NCBI GenBank assembly: GCA_039105265.1
Contig: JAPFFF010000017.1
Span: 2,914,001-2,978,000 of the forward strand
Direction of reading: 5' to 3'
Length of the DNA stretch: 64,000 bases
Source of the DNA: Tritrichomonas musculus
Lineage: Eukaryota; Parabasalia; Tritrichomonadida; Tritrichomonadidae
The position numbers and the translations under genes were made by a program. Positions 1 through 9,391 of the stretch are shown here, in pieces (position 1 is the stretch's first letter; the number at the start of each line of letters is the position of its first letter). The notes under the pieces were generated by a model, which searched no databases, had not been told where the DNA came from, and saw only the letters and a program-made list of their open reading frames with translations.

Positions 1-436
1 TCGTTTCACTAGGAGGAACATTTATAGTCATATGGGTGTTGAGTAGTTTTTGGGTCATATACATGGAGATACTTAAATTTAGGTTATCGAATATTAGTTT
101 ACGCAATAGGGATATACGTTTATGAGGTTCCACGTTGGATACTGCATCGATTACATCCTTTGATGAGACATATTGGATCAATCGGTCGTGATCCTTAATA
201 TCCAAAAACTTGCTTCGATTGAATATATGGGTTCGATTTAAGCGAGAATGGGGATGTTCAATAGATGATGTCTCAGGAGGTGAGTCACTTCGAACGAAAT
301 TCTTAGGCTGTACCGTTGTGCTTGGATTAGGAGATGGCTGTTTATGGTTCATACGTTTAATCAAATGCTTGACATCTTGGCACAAATCGGTGATACCATT
401 TAAAATTTTTAATAGTATATCAGTGTCAATTTCCAT
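1..436 (-). CDS. small helical Maverick protein, 116-aa family (cut by window edge)
   Basis: A minus-strand frame starts at an ATG at 434-436 and stays open to base 1. The product begins MEIDTDILLKILNGITDLCQ, has a polar Pro/Ser linker, then a conserved block (NRSKFLDIKDHDRLIQY followed by LSISMYMTQKLLNTH). The same block occurs in the 116-aa protein of element D (36935-37285) and in the fragment at 55018. The last about 40 residues look helical and could be a small helix-turn-helix; that is a guess. In D this gene lies directly before PolB, so PolB of A may be off the left edge. Function unknown. Confidence 0.6.
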   Translation of the reverse strand, partial: MEIDTDILLKILNGITDLCQDVKHLIKRMNHKQPSPNPSTTVQPKNFVRSDSPPETSSIEHPHSRLNRTHIFNRSKFLDIKDHDRLIQYVSSKDVIDAVSNVEPHKRISLLRKLIFDNLNLSISMYMTQKLLNTHMTINVPPSET

Positions 437-506
437 TTATACAAAATAAAATATTATTTTAACAAATTTAGGTTGCTGGTGGAATGTGATTGGTAGTAAG
501 AGAGGT

Positions 507-578
507 CCTTTAGTATGACCTTCAGTACAACCTTCAGTACAACCTTTAGGATAACCTTTAGTATGACCTTTCGTAGTA
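507..578. repeat. 12-bp tandem repeat, six units
   Basis: Six head-to-tail 12-bp units of the form CCTTYAGTAYRA, each differing by a few bases. They sit between the small helical protein gene and the fiber gene of element A. No coding role is visible. Confidence 0.85.
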
Positions 579-589
579 AGTACCCCTAG

Positions 590-895
590 CCTTCTAAACT
601 AGGGCAATAGTGGCGGTCATAAGTGAACATCTATATAGTCCCATGATGCTGACCACTTATTCCTAGTTATGAGTATCAGTTAGTATCACGATTAGTGTCA
701 ATTCAAAAATAGTTAGATGGCCTTCTAAATTAGGGCAGTAATGGCGGTCATAAGTGGTCATAAGTGAACATCAATGTGACCCCATGATGCTGATCAATTA
801 TTCCTAGTTATGAGTATCAGTTAGTGTCAATTCAAAAATAGTTAGATGGCCTTCTAAATTAGGGCAGTAATGGCGGTCATAAGTGAATTTCTATC
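590..895. repeat. about 130-bp tandem repeat, 2.3 units
   Basis: Units start at 590, 721 and 850, each opening with CCTTCTAAAYTAGGGCA and containing GGCGGTCATAAGTG and ATTCCTAGTTATGAGTATCA. Unit lengths are about 131 and 129 bp; the third stops shortly before the fiber gene. With the 12-bp repeats this fills the 480-bp stretch 437-920, in which I see no gene. Its place is occupied by PolB and HNH genes in element D. Confidence 0.85.
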
Positions 896-920
896 TGGTT
901 GTCATCCGGAACACTCATCA

Positions 921-3893
921 CTACTGAGCTCCAATAACGAAATCATTAATAGAGTTCATTGATGACTCGATTGGGGAGTAGTGGGTGATGGTTGTGTTTG
1001 ATGTACCGTACATCACACTCCTATATATTGCTAAATAACCTCGGGACATGATTTGTCTTGAATATATTTGTTTAGCATCTAATAATTCCTGAGTAACTGT
1101 CCAGGGATATTCACCTATTGGGAAATTATATGTCAGGGGTCTTCCTGATGATATATCAACAGTGTCTTCATAATATAGTGGGAATTTGAAATTATCGAAA
1201 TACACAGTTCTTTGATGTAATACAAGAACAATGTTGTGAGGATTTCCAGTTGTATCATGAAATAATATTCTTATTTCCAAACATAGCGCATAATCACCTA
1301 CTATATATTCCAGTTTAATCACATTACCTTCAAGTTTTAGATAATGAATTGATATTTCACCACCCTCTGTAATCGGTCCGCAATCAATAGCACATTTTTT
1401 TATTAGTTGTTCTTCTGTTATGACATTCGACTTCAATGCAAAATTATCATTCACATATTTCACAGATGAAATCATATTATCGTTCACAGGTTGGTTGCTG
1501 ATTAATGTGATAGATGCATCATAAATATTAGACAATGTATCATCCGCGGCTCTCAATGAAACAATATGGGTATTATAATTAATGTTTATTAATTCATTGC
1601 TGGTTGATTTGTAAATCATATTCAAACTTTTATATAAACTGTATTCGTATTCAACTTCTTCATATGATGCATCATCAGCATTTCGTTTGAATTTGACGAT
1701 AATATTTTTGGTTGTGAATACTCTTCTTATATCATCATCAGGAACTACACAACCACTTTCATTCTGTGTACATTGAATTGTGATTTGTTCTGGATTTTCA
1801 TCAACAACATTTGCAGTTTTAATAAATGGTGATTCGATTTGTGCTTTAATGACGTTGATTAACCATTGAGTATTGCCACTTGAATTACACAACATAAATT
1901 CGCCACGGTCATACCATACAATAGATAATCCATTATCTAACATCATTCTATACCCTCTCATATATTTTTCATAAGGCTTGAATATCAAATCAAAATGTTG
2001 AATATTGTTAATGTAATCCGTGTTAGAACCCCAATTAACATCAAATATCACATGTATATCGGTTTCTGGCAAGTATGGTTTTACAAATATATAATCACGA
2101 ACTGGAACCGGATATTCAATATTCAATTCAGTGCCATACAACGCAGTACTCAACGCAGATTCATTAATCAAATCAGTTGGAATTGTTGGAATATCTGTTT
2201 TCAATGCATACTTATCTAATTCATAAGCCAATTCATCTTCATCAACAAACTTCTCATCAGCTTGTGCACTGGTATAATACGGTGTCAAATCAACATCTTT
2301 AATATCACTCTTCAATACATATTTATCTTGGAGAAATGCAAGATTAACAACACAGTTTTTGTTCGTTTCATCAAAATCTTCATTTGCAATATAACAACTT
2401 ATTACATTGATTCTATGTTGGTTATCAAAATCATAAACAACTCCACAACTTGAACTCATTTCTAATGTTAATGCTATATTTTGAACACCATTATTTAAAA
2501 CATAATCATTATTATTAATACTTGATATAGTGAATATTCCTTGATATTTAATACTTTCATCAGTCTTATCATATCCATCAAATAACATTCCATATTGTTT
2601 CCATTTTTCAAAATATTGACTTGCATTAGTATAAAGAACCGAAAGAGTATTAATACTATTACCTTCATCATAAGTTAATTCTAATTCTTGATTGAAAGTA
2701 ATTGTTTTATCAATTATTTCTGGAATATCAGATTTTAATGCATAAGTGTTTAACACATATCTAGCCGAATAAGCGTTTTTGTCTGTTGGTTCGACAGTTT
2801 TGGTTATTGAACATGATAATATTTCTGGTGTTTCACCAGTTCCTGGATTGATTAATTCATGGGAGTTATACAGATACCATAGACTAGAATCACTTCCTTC
2901 CATACGCAGTATCTGAGATGGTAGATTATCATCATCTTCATTGTACGAATAGTCTGCGTGAACATAATGGGCCGTATAGTAACTGTCTGATGATACAATA
3001 TCTAACCCATATTGCTCAATCAGTATATGATATGGGTCGTAATCCAAATCAAGAATTGTATTATTGACGATTGTGAATTGAATAGTTGTTTGTCCCTCAA
3101 TAATCTCTGGGATTTCGCTTTTCACTTGCTCAATAATCTTTGGGAGGTCTTCTTTTGAAACATATTCTCTGGCACAAGAATCCAAAGCCGCTTGAAGACC
3201 TTCATTAGCCGCCATACTTGTTAAACACATTGATGCTTGAGCTGATAATGGTTTAACATCATCAGCCATCAATTTCTGAAACATTTCGTCTGATAATTGG
3301 TCTCTTATGTTCAATTGCAACTCACTATTTTTGAGAACTGTGGGTATCTCTGACAAGTCTTCTTTTTTTGCATACAATGTCATATCTGGCAAGTCTTCTG
3401 TTTTCGCGTACTCATCAAGATTCGTAAGCTTTGCATATGGTTCCAAAGCAGTTGTTAAAGCAGATTCATTAACCAAATCTGTAGGTATTTCAGGTATGTC
3501 AGTTGATAATGCAAAATTGTTAACAATGTAATCACGTAATGTATTAACAGCGTTTTCAATTTCTTCACTACTAGCATACTTTAATAATTCTTTATTGAAT
3601 TCCTCTGTTTTCAAATAATCGAATAAATCAGTTGTTTTCGCATAAGACTGTAAGTCCTGTTTCTTCGAATACTCGCTTAAGCTCGTAAGCTTTGCATACT
3701 CATCAAGATTCGTAAGCTTTGCGTAAGGTTTCAATAATTCTTTCAATTCCTCGGTATTCAAGCTTGACCCCAAATTATTTCCGTTATTACACTTACACCC
3801 ACATGAAGTGGCATATTGTTTTATGTATTCTATTATTAATTCATCTATTGTATTTACCCTTTTGATACCACCTGCTTGCTCTATCGTAAACAT
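921..3893 (-). CDS. fiber-like repeat protein of element A
   Basis: About 990 residues. The N-terminal third is built of short repeats (YAKLTNLDEYAKLTSLSEYS, later YALKSDIPE, FVDEDELAYELDKYALKTDIP) of the kind seen in trimeric viral and phage fibers, alternating with longer beta-rich modules. The start MFTIEQ is chosen because the fiber proteins of D and E begin there; an ATG nine bases upstream (3902) is possible. It is divergent from the next gene with only 14 bp between the ATGs. Up to the FALK motif near 1432 it matches the copy in C almost exactly, then carries a different C-terminal module, one shared with element D. Probably surface-exposed and host-binding; this is inferred. Confidence 0.6.
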   Translation of the reverse strand: MFTIEQAGGIKRVNTIDELIIEYIKQYATSCGCKCNNGNNLGSSLNTEELKELLKPYAKLTNLDEYAKLTSLSEYSKKQDLQSYAKTTDLFDYLKTEEFNKELLKYASSEEIENAVNTLRDYIVNNFALSTDIPEIPTDLVNESALTTALEPYAKLTNLDEYAKTEDLPDMTLYAKKEDLSEIPTVLKNSELQLNIRDQLSDEMFQKLMADDVKPLSAQASMCLTSMAANEGLQAALDSCAREYVSKEDLPKIIEQVKSEIPEIIEGQTTIQFTIVNNTILDLDYDPYHILIEQYGLDIVSSDSYYTAHYVHADYSYNEDDDNLPSQILRMEGSDSSLWYLYNSHELINPGTGETPEILSCSITKTVEPTDKNAYSARYVLNTYALKSDIPEIIDKTITFNQELELTYDEGNSINTLSVLYTNASQYFEKWKQYGMLFDGYDKTDESIKYQGIFTISSINNNDYVLNNGVQNIALTLEMSSSCGVVYDFDNQHRINVISCYIANEDFDETNKNCVVNLAFLQDKYVLKSDIKDVDLTPYYTSAQADEKFVDEDELAYELDKYALKTDIPTIPTDLINESALSTALYGTELNIEYPVPVRDYIFVKPYLPETDIHVIFDVNWGSNTDYINNIQHFDLIFKPYEKYMRGYRMMLDNGLSIVWYDRGEFMLCNSSGNTQWLINVIKAQIESPFIKTANVVDENPEQITIQCTQNESGCVVPDDDIRRVFTTKNIIVKFKRNADDASYEEVEYEYSLYKSLNMIYKSTSNELININYNTHIVSLRAADDTLSNIYDASITLISNQPVNDNMISSVKYVNDNFALKSNVITEEQLIKKCAIDCGPITEGGEISIHYLKLEGNVIKLEYIVGDYALCLEIRILFHDTTGNPHNIVLVLHQRTVYFDNFKFPLYYEDTVDISSGRPLTYNFPIGEYPWTVTQELLDAKQIYSRQIMSRGYLAIYRSVMYGTSNTTITHYSPIESSMNSINDFVIGAQ

Positions 3894-3907
3894 TTTGAAC
3901 ATAATAA

Positions 3908-6502
3908 ATGACGTCAGATGTGGATGAACAATTAATAATGAATGAGGTGAAAAAGAAAGATTATCAAGATATGCTCATATTCATGTTCCAAAATAGTAAA
4001 TCAGAGCAAATAAAAACAATAATACCCAATATTATTGAGTATCTTAAGAATCCTCGTAACTATATCAAAGACGTGAAAGAAAAGCTAAAAGATATGCTTG
4101 ATAAATATAACGCAAAGCCTAAAGGAAGTAAAAGACAAAAAAATGAATTAGCTAAAATACTTGATTCAAAAGCGAATTACTTTATTGATATATCTGGCTT
4201 ACTAAAAGATAAAGAAAAGCCTGTTATTCCACATATTGAGGAAGAGGAGGAGCCCGACTTGGAAGGCCACTATTTTAGAAACAGAATTAATAAAGACATT
4301 GAATCACTTAGTAATTTATTTACACTTGATAGTAATCATATTAATGCTTTACACTTATTTTATTGTATTGCTGATGACTCAAAAAGGTATCCGTTATTTA
4401 ATAAAAAAGATACTACACAGATTCAATTACTTGTCGTATCATTGACTGAAAACATAGATTCACATAAAAACAATAAGATACCAGATAACATAAATAACCT
4501 AATGCAATTTGAGAAACAAAGAAGACAAACCAATATTGAAACAATGAGAAAGTTAGCTGATTCTATTCAAGAAGGTCAGCAATTATTAGATGCTTACAAT
4601 AAATCTTCTACAATTGATGCTAACCAACTAGAAAGGTTTGGCTTATTAAATGAAGAGTTTACTGCTAAAAACCTTTATGGTTACTATAATAGGTCTATAA
4701 ATCCTAAAGATGACTCCGATGTTAGAGTTAGGAATATCGCATTACAATTACATGATGCAATAAGAGAAACAAACATATTTGAAGAAACAACTGAACCTAA
4801 AAACAAAAAGCAACTCAAACAATTAATAAAGTACCTTAATGAAAATGGAGATAGAGAAATATTTTTTAATATGAATAGTGATATAGAAGAGCAAAGTGAT
4901 ATAGAAGAGCAAAGTGAATCTGCGCCACAGGTGAGTCTTTCAAAGAAAGCCGAACATTTGCAAAGCAAAGTTGTTAAAGACAATTATCATGCAATTGACG
5001 TAAATCTAGAAGATGATAGTGAATCTTTATCCGACTATAAAACAATGTCGAAGCGTGTTTTTAGCACACCAACCAAAGAATATCTTAGAAGAAACAAACC
5101 AATTGAAGCTGAAGATGACCACACCAACTTTTCAGAATTATTGAACTCAAATATTGAAACAACAAAAGGACCTGAAGTAAATGCTGCTGAATTCTTAAAT
5201 GAATATATGAAGTCTATCCCAACAGGTAAACGTGCTGGTAAAACATTTGAAGCATCACAAAAACGTATGAGCGACCTGTACATTTTCGAAAACAAACAAA
5301 GTATCGATGTTAGTAAATATCGAGGGGAATTATTTGATATTCTTATTAACGGTAATTACCGTGTCAAGTTTTCACCTAAATGTGCTACAAGAGACGGAGC
5401 AGAAGCTTATTGCAAGAAAAGATTTGATAAAAATGGATATCCATTATATCGTTTAGTACCAGCTAGGCATGACACTAAAGACCCTCTCGGTAATCCAATT
5501 TGTGATTTAAACGGTGATAGAGTTGAAGATATTGTTATTGTTGATACCCGTGGTAAGCCTGTTATTATTAATGGATATCGTCTTGTTAAAGCAGACCCTT
5601 ATAAGAAATTATGGCAAACCGAACGTATTGCTGGTAAAACAAATGATTCATTTGAAGTATGGCTTAAGAATCTTATGGGAGCTAAACGAACATGGGAATA
5701 CACTCCAGAACAATGGAATGAAGGTAAGTTTAAACCTGAAATTGATAAGAAATTAGAAAAAGTAATAAACTCATATCAATCTGTTGGTTTATCCAAACCC
5801 AAAATCAGTACCAAAATTACTGCAAGAGGTTTGTGGAGTTCTATATTTTCAAAAATATGGCAAACTGTTTTATACAATATATTTACTAATGAAGAATACA
5901 AAGAGTTGGAACCATTAAAATGTATATTTAGTTATTTCAAAGTATGTACAGCCATATTTATTGCACGTTATGAATCTAAAGTGATGAAAGACCATGAATG
6001 CAATGATTGGAGTAATTGGGCTAAATATAAGAAATTACATCCAAAATCCGTAAATGCTGAATTGGGTGTTATGATTCAAAAAGAGTATAATGAAAGCATT
6101 AAAGCGACTATGCCAGTTGATGGAGAAATAAATAGTGATGGTGAAATATCAGGAGTATTACAAGAAATATTGGAGCAAACAAATGACCTCATCTTTAAGA
6201 CTGGTCTTGGATTCACAGAAGATAAGAAAGACCAATATACACAGTTAGCTCAAGCTATAATTGAAAATAAAGTAAGTACAGCAACAAAGAAGCAATTACA
6301 AGACAAATTTGGTGAAAATATTGATGCTTGGATTGATTCACAAGTTGGTGGAAATTACACCACAATCAAAGGATTATATAAGACTGCACATAAAGGTGCT
6401 GGTGATAAATCATATATTAGGTCACGAACTGTTGAAAAGCCAGCTACAGCTGAAATTGTTGAGGAACCTTCTGATGATGATGACGATGAAGATGAAGCAT
6501 AA
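3908..6502 (+). CDS. Maverick DxNGDxxxD protein (864 aa), element A
   Basis: Large protein of unknown function found in all elements here. The N-terminal half is acidic, lysine-rich and low in complexity; the C-terminal about 430 residues are conserved in the homologues of D and E. A central block (residues about 490-560) contains a calcium-loop-like motif, DLNGDRVEDIVIVD, followed by INGYRLV. After it comes a Trp/Lys-rich region with SSIFSKIW that is shared by all copies. The tail is a run of Asp/Glu. It always pairs divergently with the fiber gene, which suggests a structural or assembly role; that is inference. Confidence 0.55.
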   Translation: MTSDVDEQLIMNEVKKKDYQDMLIFMFQNSKSEQIKTIIPNIIEYLKNPRNYIKDVKEKLKDMLDKYNAKPKGSKRQKNELAKILDSKANYFIDISGLLKDKEKPVIPHIEEEEEPDLEGHYFRNRINKDIESLSNLFTLDSNHINALHLFYCIADDSKRYPLFNKKDTTQIQLLVVSLTENIDSHKNNKIPDNINNLMQFEKQRRQTNIETMRKLADSIQEGQQLLDAYNKSSTIDANQLERFGLLNEEFTAKNLYGYYNRSINPKDDSDVRVRNIALQLHDAIRETNIFEETTEPKNKKQLKQLIKYLNENGDREIFFNMNSDIEEQSDIEEQSESAPQVSLSKKAEHLQSKVVKDNYHAIDVNLEDDSESLSDYKTMSKRVFSTPTKEYLRRNKPIEAEDDHTNFSELLNSNIETTKGPEVNAAEFLNEYMKSIPTGKRAGKTFEASQKRMSDLYIFENKQSIDVSKYRGELFDILINGNYRVKFSPKCATRDGAEAYCKKRFDKNGYPLYRLVPARHDTKDPLGNPICDLNGDRVEDIVIVDTRGKPVIINGYRLVKADPYKKLWQTERIAGKTNDSFEVWLKNLMGAKRTWEYTPEQWNEGKFKPEIDKKLEKVINSYQSVGLSKPKISTKITARGLWSSIFSKIWQTVLYNIFTNEEYKELEPLKCIFSYFKVCTAIFIARYESKVMKDHECNDWSNWAKYKKLHPKSVNAELGVMIQKEYNESIKATMPVDGEINSDGEISGVLQEILEQTNDLIFKTGLGFTEDKKDQYTQLAQAIIENKVSTATKKQLQDKFGENIDAWIDSQVGGNYTTIKGLYKTAHKGAGDKSYIRSRTVEKPATAEIVEEPSDDDDDEDEA

Positions 6503-6536
6503 AAAAATTACTATTCCTACTTTATATCCTTGCTAA

Positions 6537-7541
6537 TTATTTTTTTGAACCTGGTAATTTGAATGTTGTTGTATGCGCCTTATTTGTTCCTGGATTTACC
6601 TGTGAAACCTGTGACTGTTGAGCAGGCCCAAGCTTCGCTTGCGACAAGAAATCATTTTTAGCTTCTGTTGGACTTGCAACCTTTTGATTCTTAGATGTAT
6701 TACGAGCTATACTAGATTTTTCAGGTTCTTGGTAAAAATATTTGAATTCAGTTATTGGTGATGGTAATACCTTCTTTGGGCGTATTTCATCGGGTATATC
6801 AAGTTTTTCATTATTATATTCAATATTTACTTTTGGGTCATATCCACTAAATAAGGAAGGCTCCCTAGGATGTGAATTATTTGTATTTACCTTTAAGATA
6901 GGGCTTGTGATATTTGATTTGAATACATTGAATACTGGAAAATGGTATTTCCAATCCTGAAATTCATATTTAAAACCTTTAATATCAGCATCTTCATTTT
7001 TATTTCGCAATCGAACTTTCTGCCATTGGCTCATGAATGTTTCTTTTTCGAAACAGAGAAAGATAATTATTGGTACTGGCTTAACTGTGCAATCAACGTC
7101 TACGCTCGAAGATAGTTGATAACAGAAATTATTTGTTTCTTTTACATCATATCTATAATCATAGTCTCCAATCAATAGTATATATGTTTTATTTAGGTCA
7201 GGAAATGATTTTTCAACAAATTGGATATCGGTATTACCAAAATTAGAAAAAAGGTCCACAGTTATTGTGAATAAACGTAATAGACTAGGATCGTTTGTAT
7301 TATTTATATTTCTCTCATCTTTGAAATCCACTTTTTTAGGTAAATCCAACGTTACTTCACTACCATTAATAAGCACAAATAATTCATGGTAATTACTACT
7401 TAAATACAATAAGACTCTCCTATTTCTTTCAGAGATATATGAAAACAGTTGATGGTCCTTATTAATATTTATACAATTTGGATCTTGCAAATTAAGTTCT
7501 TGCAGTGCTGTGAATACCGATTTTTGGTTGCTGTTATTCAT
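6537..7541 (-). CDS. variable-slot protein (334 aa), element A
   Basis: Unknown protein with a hydrophobic beta-rich N-terminal part (CTVKPVPIIIFLCFEKETF) and a low-complexity Gln/Ser/Pro C-terminal tail ending in basic residues. It occupies the slot between the DxNGDxxxD gene and the small beta-rich gene; D has a 396-aa and E a 176-aa protein there with little obvious similarity. Residues QAKLGPAQQ are encoded by a 27-nt double-hairpin insertion read in antisense. Confidence 0.5.
   Translation of the reverse strand: MNNSNQKSVFTALQELNLQDPNCININKDHQLFSYISERNRRVLLYLSSNYHELFVLINGSEVTLDLPKKVDFKDERNINNTNDPSLLRLFTITVDLFSNFGNTDIQFVEKSFPDLNKTYILLIGDYDYRYDVKETNNFCYQLSSSVDVDCTVKPVPIIIFLCFEKETFMSQWQKVRLRNKNEDADIKGFKYEFQDWKYHFPVFNVFKSNITSPILKVNTNNSHPREPSLFSGYDPKVNIEYNNEKLDIPDEIRPKKVLPSPITEFKYFYQEPEKSSIARNTSKNQKVASPTEAKNDFLSQAKLGPAQQSQVSQVNPGTNKAHTTTFKLPGSKK
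6615..6641. repeat. double-hairpin element, type I (in 334-aa gene)
   Basis: Stem CTGT, loop TGA, stem GCAG (one T.G wobble), then GCC, then stem CAAGC, loop TTC, stem GCTTG. It is 27 nt and falls exactly on nine codons of the minus-strand gene, encoding QAKLGPAQQ. Same design as 9401-9427, 11394-11420 and 16016-16042 with different stem bases. Mirror copy at 28480-28506. Confidence 0.7.
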
Positions 7542-7555
7542 TTTTTATTCAAAAA

Positions 7556-7584
7556 AAGCTATAGCTTAACAAGAACTCTGTTCT
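7556..7584. repeat. loose double palindrome between two genes
   Basis: A 12-bp perfect palindrome AAGCTATAGCTT is followed four bases later by stem AGAAC, loop TCT, stem GTTCT. The second hairpin has the same loop as GGAAC-TCT-GTTCC at 50767 with one base pair changed. Mirror copy in element C. Confidence 0.5.
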
Positions 7585-7598
7585 CGAAAAGCTGGCAC

Positions 7599-7991
7599 TT
7601 AATAAATAAGAAGGCAGCTCATGATAAATGCTGATGGTATGATTGAATTGCCATACAAATCGGTAAACCATATCTTGTAATCTCTCTTATTGCTACTGAA
7701 GAATTCGTATTTTCGATATTTGGTTTGACGCTTATTAGCTAACATAATGAATGAATCACAATAGGCATCTAATTGAACTATATCTGAATGCACCATTAAA
7801 TCACCAACTAAAAAGTCTTTTACAATTGCTCCAACATATTGAATTACAATATATTTCTTGTTTCTGCTTGATACAAATTCAAGTGGCAACGTAAATTCTG
7901 TTGATTGAGTGTGGAAATAACGTTTTGTTATGGGCTGTTTTACATTGCTTGTTGCAACATTCTTGATATTATTCATAAGCATTTTTTTCAT
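7599..7991 (-). CDS. small beta-rich conserved protein (130 aa), element A
   Basis: Strongly conserved in all four element copies directly downstream of the integrase. Core motifs are TKRYFHTQS, SSRNKKYIVIQY, GDLMVHSDIV, ANKRQTKYRKYE and a hydrophobic C-terminus ending LLIY. The alternating hydrophobic pattern suggests a small all-beta fold; a minor capsid or vertex role is possible because Mavericks need such a protein and no other candidate is obvious. No motif proves it. Confidence 0.55.
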   Translation of the reverse strand: MKKMLMNNIKNVATSNVKQPITKRYFHTQSTEFTLPLEFVSSRNKKYIVIQYVGAIVKDFLVGDLMVHSDIVQLDAYCDSFIMLANKRQTKYRKYEFFSSNKRDYKIWFTDLYGNSIIPSAFIMSCLLIY

Positions 7992-7996
7992 AGAAA

Positions 7997-9352
7997 CTAA
8001 ATGTTAAAATACTTAATGTAATCTTCATTTAAGTCTCCAAATGAATTACATATGAATTTCGTATATATAATAGGTACTTCAATAATAGCTTTTTCAGCAT
8101 CAGTCATACGTTTCCTACCTTTATGATGCTTTTCTTGTGGTTCATCTTTTTTAACAGTCTGATATGGTTTTAATAACTTGCAGATTACATTTCCATTACG
8201 ATACTCTAGAAACTCAGCAATTTCATTAAATACTCTTCTACGCTTCTCATGCTTTTTTTGCGTTTTGCTTTTATCGAGATGAACTAATATAATATTACCT
8301 CTATTATAAGATAACAACCCCTTAAAACGTTGTTTATCATTGATTTCCCGCAATTTCATTTGCATTTTCCTGATATATCTCCACTCCAAATCAGTATCGT
8401 TTTGCATTTGAGCTGGGGTATAATATATGTACTTCGTTGGTTTTACAAGATTCTTGTCATAAAAATCTGATGGGTCATAATCAAAATTCTTAAATCGAAG
8501 AGAACTATGTGGGGTGTTATTATAGTAATCAACCATTTGTCTCATCAAATTATAATCACTTAATCTTCGCTCATCTAACCCAAAAGCATTTCTCAGAGTT
8601 CTTATAACAGAATCAACATTTTTGTGAGCTAACGCATATGGAGAATCATTAATAATGAATCTTATAGGATAGAAATCAGTGATTGAATCTATTGTATTTT
8701 CCCAAAACTGTATGTCTTCAAATTGTAAATTGAGTAGCCTTTGGAAACGAGGTTTATAATAGTCGCTTTTTTTAAGCAGTTTTTTAAGAGTTTCCAGTTT
8801 GTGGTTCACGAGGATTTTCCTTAATATTTTATCAAACTCTTTTATCCTTGCTTCTTTAATTACAGCTTTCAAGTCAAATATCAAAGTAGTTTCTCCTGTT
8901 GAAAACCAAATGACAACACTATTATCTTTCATCTCTTTTAATCCAGGTTCTCCATCACATTTGATAGTTTTGAATAGAAATTGTGGATATCTTATTATAA
9001 TTCGTTCAAGGGAAAACCATATATTTCCTTTATCCTTTACAGGTTCAACGATTAGGTATCTTGTATTTGTATTGATGAGAACCAAATATATTTTATTTTC
9101 TTTTGTCAAATCTCTAGTATAGTATTTGCTAAACATCAAATCTGCTTCCCAACAACCTGGTTCATTAGAGAAATTTGGTTTTGATAATTCTTTACATGAT
9201 TTCAACTTGAAGTCAGGAATAAATGGTTCTGTTTTGATATCACTTTTATAGAAAGGTTTTATGTAATTATCAATGTATTTATACTTGGATTTGAAAGGAT
9301 AATTGAGTAAGGAGTTGTATTCTTTATCGTAGATTCTTACTGATTTAGTCAT
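7997..9352 (-). CDS. retroviral-like integrase, element A
   Basis: A DDE-superfamily integrase of the Polinton type, 451 residues. The catalytic core shows GCWEADLMF (Asp71), TIKCDGE (Asp133) and NVDSVIRTLRNAF with an Asp (about 247) where the third acidic residue is expected; the same Asp is present in the full-length copies of D and E, so it is a family trait. A helical insert of about 60 residues separates the second and third acidic residues compared with D. Next comes the typical YYNNTPHSSLR segment. The C-terminal part (RRVFNEIAEFLEYRNGNVICKLL) looks SH3-like. It would cut and join element ends. Followed after 5 bp by the small beta-rich gene. Confidence 0.9.
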   Translation of the reverse strand: MTKSVRIYDKEYNSLLNYPFKSKYKYIDNYIKPFYKSDIKTEPFIPDFKLKSCKELSKPNFSNEPGCWEADLMFSKYYTRDLTKENKIYLVLINTNTRYLIVEPVKDKGNIWFSLERIIIRYPQFLFKTIKCDGEPGLKEMKDNSVVIWFSTGETTLIFDLKAVIKEARIKEFDKILRKILVNHKLETLKKLLKKSDYYKPRFQRLLNLQFEDIQFWENTIDSITDFYPIRFIINDSPYALAHKNVDSVIRTLRNAFGLDERRLSDYNLMRQMVDYYNNTPHSSLRFKNFDYDPSDFYDKNLVKPTKYIYYTPAQMQNDTDLEWRYIRKMQMKLREINDKQRFKGLLSYNRGNIILVHLDKSKTQKKHEKRRRVFNEIAEFLEYRNGNVICKLLKPYQTVKKDEPQEKHHKGRKRMTDAEKAIIEVPIIYTKFICNSFGDLNEDYIKYFNI

Positions 9353-9391
9353 TTTTTTCCAAAAAAAGTATTGATATACAAAAAAAATGGG

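Noticed and set aside
210-449. Plus-strand 79-aa ORF
   Set aside because: Shadow of the minus-strand gene 1-436, whose product has relatives at 36935 and 55018.
507-895. Possible CRISPR-like array
   Set aside because: Units are contiguous tandem repeats without unique spacers, in a eukaryotic element.
4684-4983. Minus-strand ORFs inside the 864-aa gene
   Set aside because: Serine/leucine-rich shadows of a coding strand with strong conservation in other elements.
7599-7991. Adenovirus-type cysteine protease
   Set aside because: No His/Asp/Gln/Cys protease motif in this or any other ORF; no protease was recognised in the window.
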